DNA of 64,000 bases, taken from the NCBI GenBank assembly GCA_947652605.1, contig OX393580.1, positions 18,062,159 to 18,126,158 of the forward strand, in the 5' to 3' direction. Source of the DNA: Elmis aenea. Its lineage: Eukaryota > Arthropoda > Insecta > Coleoptera > Elmidae. Below are positions 56,707 to 64,000 of this stretch, in pieces (the first letter of the stretch is position 1; each line of letters begins with the position of its first letter). A program made the position numbers and the translations under genes. The notes under the pieces were generated by a model that did no database searches, was not told the DNA's origin, and was given only the letters and a program-made list of their open reading frames with translations.

Positions 56707-57475
56707 TGTAAGCAGGTGTCGAGTTAAACAAAGCTAGGAAGTATCTAGAATACAATTGACGATATTACAATGACATTTGGTATCTGACCATTGTCGTATG
56801 TTCCGAATTCGATGCGAGTATTGAAGTTGCAACCCAACTTCCGTTTCAACCGGAAACAGACCCAAACTTTGACATTTTAAATAGAACACCCTGTTAATTT
56901 CTATATTTTTGCATTTCTCTTTACATTTACTTTAGGATTTGTAAGAACATACATAAGCCTTAAGTCAACCGTTTTCTTGAAATTTACATTATTATGAAAA
57001 TTTTGAACGAAACAGCACTTTCAAAAACTTTAAACATTTAAAATCCTTAAAATGACAGTCAAATTCTTTTAAAATTTAGATTGGTTAAGAATGAATTTGT
57101 AAACAAATAAATATTTTAAGTTATTGCCATGTATACCTAGATTAGGTAGTATTATATTTATTAATATGAAAGTTCACTGTCGTAAAACTTAAATAATTTC
57201 CAAATTAATTAAAATATTAAAATAATATAATTATCCTTCCTCTAACATAAACCTGTAGTCTTTTTAGAATAATCCTTTAGTCCATATGTACATATCCTGC
57301 ATAATTAACAATATTGACATAAATCATCGTTAAAAATTGTAGTAATAGTTTTAAACAAATATCGTTTTTTATAAACAGACAAATCATATAGTATCTTCTG
57401 ATACCAAATATATTTATATGAACACAAGGCCTTATTTTCCATTATAGTTAATTGCTGTACTATAACAATTTAAGT
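56707..57475. other. intergenic repeat DNA
   Basis: 56755..57470 repeats 8640..9260 (ATTCGATGCGAGTATTGAAG, ACACCCTGTTAATTT). This is the far 3' flank shared by the B and E units. No gene. Confidence 0.45.
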
Positions 57476-58443
57476 ATCATATCTGAACGAAAGGGAATTT
57501 TAAACAAAAGTAAACAAAGAAACTTCCACCCGCTTTCCAATCCACTGGGGTGCCACAGGGAAGCATTCTTGGTCCCCTCTTATACGTCTTATACACTTCA
57601 GATTTACCAACTTCTACAGATATAATCACTGGCACCTTCGCCGATGACACAGCCATATTATCGATACATACAGACCCTAACATCGCGTCACATAAGCTTC
57701 AAGGGCATCTAGAAATACTGGAGACCTAGTTGAGACAGTGGAAAATAAAAGTAAATGGATCAAAATCATCCCACATAACATTTACTCTCAGAAAAGAACG
57801 ATGTCCGACAGTACGCCTCGGCCAAGAGGTGATACCACAAGTAGAAACTGTCAAATATCTTGGTCTTCACCTAGATAACAAGGTTAACTGGAGAGACCAC
57901 ATTACAAAAAAAAAACAGATCGAGCTGAAAATTAAGAAGATGTATTGGCTGATTGGTCGCAGATCAAAATTATCAACAGAAAACAAATTACTTATATATA
58001 AAAGCGTCATTAGACCGATCTGGACCTACGGAATAGAGCTCTGGGGCTGCGCAGCCAAATCTCACATAGAAACTATACAGAGAACTCAATCTAAAACTCT
58101 TCGAGCTATAACAAACGCGCCGTGGTACGTATCAAACCACACATTACATACAGATCTAAATATTCCCTACGTGAGAGAAGTAATCGAGGACAGAACCAGC
58201 AAGCACAACAGAAAACTTGAAGCTCACCCAAACCCACTACTTGAGACGGTACTACAACCTATGCAAGGCAGAAGACTGAAGAGACGCTGGCCAACAGACT
58301 TAAATGGTAACTGAGGGGGCCTCGATGGACGCTCACCTCTTCACGTCACCAGTGCAAGAAACTCAACCTCCTGCACACGCCAGCGCATTAGCTTATAGAT
58401 TGAATAAATCTGATTGCTAAGAAATAATTATAAAAAAAAAAGC
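57476..58443 (+). pseudogene. Jockey-type retrotransposon, 5'-truncated
   Basis: A plus-strand RT fragment inserted in the 3' flank of E. It has GVPQGSILGPLLYVLYTSDL and GTFADDTAILS (FADD), then an in-frame TAG (57727..57729), then WKIKVNGSKSSHITFTLRKE, VKYLGLHLDNKVNWRDHI and IYKSVIRPIWTYGIELWGCA, ending near 58312. A short 3'UTR and poly(A) (58432..58441) follow. Approximate duplications TTTAAGT flank it (ends at 57475 and 58452). The B unit is empty here (ACAATTTAGGTCTG). Confidence 0.85.
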
Positions 58444-59199
58444 ATTTTAAGTCTGTTTATACTAAGGAATTAAAATTTAATTAAAGCTACGTATCCTAGA
58501 GGAATTTTTAAATACACTTTAATGGTATCAAATGAATTAAATACTGTAATGCAACCTAATGAAACCTCTGCTAAGTAAAGGATTGAAAGCCGTTCAGAGC
58601 ATAACGCAAAGTAGGTACCTACTCAATAGATTAGCCAATAAGAGTGTCAGAGCAACTGAGGATTTTAAAATGGCATTGCTCCTGAGTACTCCGATGCCGT
58701 CCAAAAAGGCGAAATATGCGTATAGTAGATTCAAAACATTTCATTTTAATCTTACGAAAACTTTTCTAATTAAAAGTAAAGCTTATAATTTAATATTTTG
58801 TACTTTTTGCAAGATATAATTAGGATTGCCTCTATTTGGTTGATATTTTGGTAGTCAAAGCGTGAGAAATGTTTCGTGATTCATTTCTGATACTCAATGT
58901 CCAAATCTGCATTCTTGCACCATCTGCTACTTGTATAGTTGCTTGTTTAACTTAGGCGTAAAATAGCGAAGATTTTGAAGTAAATTATAAGCGAATAAGT
59001 CTTTTTTTTAAGTAATGCATACACAATAAAGGTGTCTTTTACGACAATAAATTAGTAAGAAACAAAACAAATGCCTTTTATTTCTACTAAAAATATATAT
59101 TTAAATACAATGATATACAAAACTACATGCGCAAAAAAAAATGTATCACTTTGGTCCCGTGAACTAACACACGGGTCTTCTTAAGCGTTAATACTAATC
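58444..59199. other. 3' flank of locus E
   Basis: Homologous to 9290..10190 and 18420..19290, with small deletions. It includes a plus-strand open stretch 58559..58819 (MKPLLSKGLKAVQSITQSRY..). The corresponding stretch in B and C has stops and indels, so a real gene is doubtful. I do not recognise the peptide. Confidence 0.4.
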
Positions 59200-62118
59200 T
59201 TAATACACACAGCAGTTTGGTAAGAAATAAGAAGACCTTCTTGAGAATAATAAAATTCCAATTTTGCTTTTTATAGCTTGAACTATCTTCGGTTTAAGGA
59301 TAAATATGCAGAATATCAGTATTCCTGTGAATAAAAACATCGTTTATAAACATTATTTAGCAACAATACTCGCTAAATTTACCTTGGGCGTGGTTGTAAG
59401 TGTCGAAAGTGATGTCGACGTACTCCAAAAATGCATATTTGTTAAAGAATCTGTGCAAAATTCCTGCTGAAATGATTTCAAAAAGCCAAGATACTCCCAT
59501 GACTATAAATAGTTTCAAAATCATGCTTAACCTGTAAAGATTGCTTTTAGTGCGTTGAAAAATTAAAATGAGCCATGATAAATCGCTAAAAAAAAAACGA
59601 ATGTTGCAAGCAAATATTATAATTATTTTTAAGAAATAGACCGTTTCCAATTATTGTTTACTAGATTAATAAATGTAATCAAATTTATTTATTGGGGAAA
59701 AGAATTGCTAAAAGAGTTTTAAAATATTTTTTGTGTTACACATATAATATAAACAATCTAAAATTGACGTATTAACTAAACCACGCTCCTAAATCCGTTG
59801 ACGTTCAAAAGTTTAAAGTGCAGATAAACATTGACATTAAATTCATTTTAATGAAGTCAGAAACATGATTGTAATTGTAACTGCAAAACTAGTAATCTAA
59901 TTAGTTGGTAGGGAAGTTTAAAAGAAGTGGAAAGCTATTTAATTATAATATCATATTATTAACGATATTATCTAGATTCGGTTAAGGATTTAACGACTTG
60001 TTTCACACTCTCGTCCCACGTATGCTTAGGTCTTCCGCTGAGTCTCTTCTCAGGTCTTCTTGCTTCCCATGTTTGTTTAGCGGGTCTTTCGTTTCCTAAC
60101 CTGGTTGGATGTCCAACCCATTTGAGCTGTCGGTCTTCGATTATTTTTAATACAGGTTCGACATTTAGTCTTTAAGTTTTCTTATTTCCGTATTCCTTAT
60201 TTTATCCATTCTAGTGACCCCAGCTACTTTCATCTCCATGGCCTGTATTTTGCTGTTCATGGTGGCGTTAGATCCAAGGTGTTTTCATCCAAGAGTGAGT
60301 GTTGGTACGAATACAGTTTTGTATACTGTTACTTTAGTCTTCTCTGCGATCTCCCTTTTCCCTATGAATGACTTTCTTAGGATGTGATATACATAGCTTA
60401 TATGTATTCTCCAATCTTGCGTTTATTTCTGTGTCGTGGTACCCTTTGTTACTGATGTTTACCCTTAAGTCCTTAAACGTCTCGGCTTGTTCCAATTTCT
60501 TCCTATTTAGCCTGATACTTGCTTGCGAACTGCCTCTGCCCGTGACCATTACTTTTGTTTTTTCTACGTTAATTTTCATCTTGTAAGATTCTCTTTCGTT
60601 TTTGTCGAATATTAATTACCAGGTCATCTGCAAAGGCACATTCTCTCAAATATACTGGCTTCATATGTTGGTGTCCGATTTACATATTCGATGTTTTTTC
60701 CCTTCTTTCCTTCATCGTGTCTTCTAGGACCAAATTAAAAAGTATTGGGCTTGGTACTCCTCTCTGTCTTAGTCCACTATTGACTGATAATTCCTGAGTT
60801 TGCCTGTTGTCCGTTTTTATATAATTCCTGTTCTCTTCATGTAGGCTTATCATTGCATCTACTAGATTGTCTTCTACATTCTCTTTTCCAGGGTTGTTCG
60901 CACTTAAGATCTCGGTATTCGATCGAAGACTTTTTCCAGGTCTATAAAAGCCTGATACATTTCAATAATTCTTTCTAAAGACTTTTCTGCGAGTTGTTTG
61001 AGTGTAAAAATATTGTCGTTTATACTACACCCCTTTCTAAAGCAAGCTTCAACTGCTCTAGTAGTTCATCTGTTTGTCTTACTAGTTTCTTTTCGAGAAT
61101 TCGTTGTTAGACTTCGGACGGTATACTTAGTTAGCTTATTCCTATGTAATTTTTACTCCCTTTTATCTCCCTTCTTAAAAATTGGTAATGTAATGCCAGT
61201 TTTCCAGTCTAATGGTACTTTCTCTTCTTTCTCTTGTTGCAAAAAACCAGAATTGTACCCCTAATAGCAATTTAACTTCTCCCAATAAAACGCTAAATTA
61301 ATAAAATCGGCATCACCTAATTAATCACGCAAAATTTAAGTCTAAAATATTTGTTTACCTCGCAATGTTAACGAAATATCAATTTAAGAAAAAGCCAACA
61401 ATTATTAAGTCATAAAAAAACAATTATAAATATAAATTTATTTGTTTCTTACCTTTCCTTGTCGGTATTAAAACTACTATGGCGTTCTTTCTTGCTTGTG
61501 TTGGAATCTTTCATCTTATTAATTTCCTGTTTAACTTTTGAACAGTATAAAATAGTTTTGATGAATAGGACAAAATTACAGATGATTAAGCAAGTCACTG
61601 GCAATAAGAAAAATATTAGCAAGGAGTAAGGATTTTTCTCTGTAACAGAAATAATTTTTATAATGTTTTTTTGTTAGTCAATTGAAAATGCAATTTTCAT
61701 ATTATACTATGCAGTAAAATCTCGCTTAACGGTATTCTTTTAACGCTCTTTGGTATTTGTGCGTTTTTGCTAATGGTGTGGTGTTTTATTTCTCAGCAAA
61801 AATATCACAACTATCAAAAAATATGAGCTTTATCGTAGAAATAACCAAACGTAAACTACGGAGACGTAAAGTGGAGAATTAATGTATATCTGTCTTAAGA
61901 AATAGAATTTGGGTCGCATTAAACACAACGTACCTTTTTCGAAAAAGCACTTGTAGGTGCCAACGTCAGGAAGAAAGCTTTTTGGCAAAAGTAGGTAACG
62001 TTGAGTTAAATAAGCGATTGAAGTGATAACTAAAGGCAAAGACCACCCATACAAGTTGTACAAGGCAAATCTTTTTCTTTCTCGCTTTTTTTGCCATACA
62101 GTTTGCACTCGAAGGGAC
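59200..62118 (-). CDS. Methuselah-like GPCR, locus E (3' part: exons 4-7)
   Basis: Four open 3' exons on the minus strand: 62118..61934 (TM4, YNLYGWSLPLVITSIAYL), 61639..61453 (TM5), 59531..59383 (TM6 and start of TM7) and 59324..59200 (end of TM7 and tail). Phases match B and D, and after the first split codon the frame closes at exactly 215 codons including TAA. The C-terminus differs from all other copies. After FSRRSS it runs into YFLPNCCVY and stops, because a deletion relative to B, C and D joins the tail exon to sequence that is 3' flank elsewhere. The 5' exons (ectodomain, TM1-TM3) are not in the window; to the right are intron-3 sequence and repeats. Whether the gene is whole cannot be judged here. 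Confidence 0.82.
60000..61250 (-). pseudogene. RTE-type retrotransposon RT relic in intron 5 of E
   Basis: Minus-strand reverse-transcriptase relic. From 5' to 3' it shows a region with ECAFADDLVI (catalytic FADD, about 60617..60645), then KINVEKTKVMVTGRGSSQAS and IRLNRKKLEQAETFKDLRVN (60334..60579), then the C-terminal helices and a final GRPKHTWDE-like end at about 60003. There are several stops and frameshifts. It was inserted just after AGGATTTAACG of the intron, where B and D have no element. Confidence 0.75.
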
Positions 62119-62693
62119 CTAAAAAATCAGTAATCAAACATTGATTTAAAATGAATCCTCAAAAAAAAGTTTTAAAAATTTTGGTTTGTTTTTTCAAATT
62201 TCACATCGAGAGTAAATTTGTTACTTGATATTTTTGATATAAAGTAAACGTTAAAGGTATACCTATGTCGATTCAATTAAAATTGCTTCACATTTCTGAA
62301 AGTACGCTTTAACGTTTAATCCTTATCAAACCATAATATTTTGAACTAATTAACATCTTCGACCCTAATTTGTGCACCAATATAAACACTTAAAGCAATT
62401 TATTTTGACATCACCCGGTAATTTATACAAAATCTATACATTTTATAAAATTTCGACAAAAAAATACAAAAATAGCATCATAATTTAGGCAGTTGTTTAA
62501 ACAAACTCTTTGCTAATGAACTTATAAATAAACTAAAGGTAAATATTAATTTCAAACAGTTGCGTTTTTAACGTATGAACGTTGCAATCACTTTATAGGC
62601 TGTATATTTATAAAACTTAAAATAGATTCTGTATAATAGTCTTTAGATGATCACAAGAAATTTCAAATTATAAATTAAACAAATCATGTACGC
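62119..62693. other. intron 3 of locus E
   Basis: Homologous to 28501..29140 in C. No exon. Confidence 0.5.
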
Positions 62694-63623
62694 AGAGCCG
62701 TAGCAATGTTTTTGGCAAATACCTAAAATGGCGCCCTTTTTTTAATGTATTTTATTTTAAGAAATATTGTTATTATAAGATTTATAAGTAACAATTTATC
62801 ATAAAGAAACAAAACATAAAATTAAATATTTAATATGTATAGGATTGGCCTGAATTATGTACCTACATCGTCGTAGTTCGGATATAGATGGAGCCACAAT
62901 TTTTTAAGTAAATACTCATAAGAATGCTGACTATTGTACATAGGCGCATAACCTATGTACCATACGTAACTGATTGATCTATAAATTAATGCTCTGCTCA
63001 TCTGCTGCCAAATTTCATAAGATTATTGACTATAAACGGAAAAACGGGGATTTCCAGTGTCAGCTCTTGAATTCATCCATCAGGTTAGCGTGCAGGGCCA
63101 TTTTTGCTATTGGTTTAAAAGCAGGTCAAGAAACCGGTTTTTTAACCGGGTAAAAAAACGATTATTTTTTGTCCGTAAAAGTGGTTTTCAACTGAAACCG
63201 AAACCGTTATTTTTAATGGCAAAAAAACGGCAACCTTTAAATAAAATAATTAAAACCCGTTTTTTTTACCATCATTCTTCAATAAAAATTACTTTAAAAA
63301 ATACAAAATGTGTATTAAATACGATTAGTTTACCAAAAGTCATAACTAAACGCTTGTTTGTAAATATATTATAAAATTATAAATAGATATCTTTTCATAC
63401 TTCGCCTTTCCAATCTAAATTATGTTAAAAACCGGTTTTTTTACCCGTTTTTAACCGGTCTTTAAACCGGTTTATAACCAAAAACCGTTATAAAAACAAA
63501 GTTCTCGATTTTAGTTAACCGTTAACTAATTTTTTCGGTTTCGAGCTCCGTTTAAAAGGGGAATCACCGTCCACTGACGGGAAATCGCAGATACATGTTG
63601 GGGCGGCAAGATTTTTAGCAAAG
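62694..63623. repeat. repeat DNA, hAT-like end and AACCGG-rich stretch
   Basis: Starts CAGAGCCGTAGCAATG, the same end type as the hAT at 23469. 63095..63550 is rich in AACCGGTTTT and its complement and begins CAGGGCCATTTTTGC. The termini could not be paired with certainty. The open frame 63057..63374 is probably spurious. Confidence 0.4.
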
Positions 63624-64000
63624 TGTTAGGATGCCTTTTTGAATAATTAATAACTGGGGCGTTGACTACTTTAATTTACATGGTTCGTATTATTTTACTT
63701 ACAAGTTTAGTGTTATTTATTATAAACACACGGGTTCCCGAGGCAGGCAGAGGCTGAAGCCAAGCGATTGGTGCAAAGGTGTATGCAGCGTACATAAAAC
63801 AAAGAAGCTTGTGCCACTGATAACATTTAATAATTAGTAACAATTATGTACTCACCGGGGGGAACCCACCCCCGCGTGTGATGCCGGATCGCCAGTGTTA
63901 ATATAAGCCCATCACCATATTATAGTAACACACATAAATCTCCACTAAAGCCAAGCATAAATCCACAAGGTGGTCTCACTCGCACACAAAGCTGAAAGGC
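63624..64000. mobile_element. second copy of the minisatellite-bearing solo-LTR-like element (partial)
   Basis: Matches 34242..34620 from TGTTAGGATGCC onward with about 3% mismatches and is cut by the window edge just before the 24 bp array would begin. This confirms the left boundary of the family. Confidence 0.75.

Noticed and set aside
63057..63374. 105-aa ORF rich in Phe, Lys and Arg
   Set aside because: Arises from AACCGGTTTT-rich repeat DNA.

Overview
This window looks like insect nuclear DNA. It is AT-rich, has spliced genes with GT..AG introns and is packed with transposable elements. The only host genes I can support are a tandem array of Methuselah-like (secretin-family / class B) GPCR genes, all on the minus strand. 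The nucleotide sequence does not identify the species. TE load and element types (hAT, piggyBac-like, mariner, Penelope-like, Jockey/RTE/I-like, a DUF7869-like TIR element) fit a large insect genome, and I make no firmer assignment.

Five receptor copies are present. Locus A (5242..7482) holds the three 5' exons, with the rest off the left edge or lost. Locus B (10197..16145) is complete: seven exons, reading frame closed, 630 aa. Locus C (19295..28500) is a decayed 3' half with several stops and a frameshift. Locus D (31332..49237) is complete: seven exons, 655 aa, stretched over 18 kb by TE insertions in its introns. Locus E (59200..62118) holds the four 3' exons, with its 5' part beyond the right edge. 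Exon boundaries and phases are the same in every copy. Exon 1 carries the signal peptide and Cys-rich ectodomain, exon 2 the rest of the stalk with TM1-TM2, exon 3 TM3, exon 4 TM4, exon 5 TM5, exon 6 TM6 and the start of TM7, and exon 7 the end of TM7 and the tail. Introns and flanks are also homologous between units, so this is recent segmental tandem duplication. The units differ mainly by independent TE insertions, and paralogous units often supply the empty site of an insertion.

Layout: 1-5.2 kb, repeats left of locus A (fold-back element 1450..2389; GGCGTCC-motif clusters). 5.2-9.2 kb, locus A and its 5' flank. 9.2-18.3 kb, 3' flank, locus B, promoter block and an old mariner relic. 18.4-30.1 kb, pseudogene C with a Penelope-like relic, hAT elements, a fold-back element, and a piggyBac-like element carrying a nested non-LTR retrotransposon. 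30.1-30.85 kb, a junction where the 5' half of C is missing. 30.85-54.9 kb, locus D and its 5' flank, whose introns hold a 2.3 kb TIR transposon with a broken transposase, a 1.29 kb solo-LTR-like element with a 15 x 24 bp minisatellite, a 4.4 kb LTR element, a fold-back MITE and hAT elements. 54.9-59.2 kb, a 1.3 kb palindrome and a truncated Jockey-type element. 59.2-64 kb, 3' half of locus E and more repeats.

No rRNA, tRNA, CRISPR or bacterial-type operon was seen. Exon structures were read by eye from splice consensus and paralogue comparison. They are supported by exact frame closure in B and D but not by transcripts.
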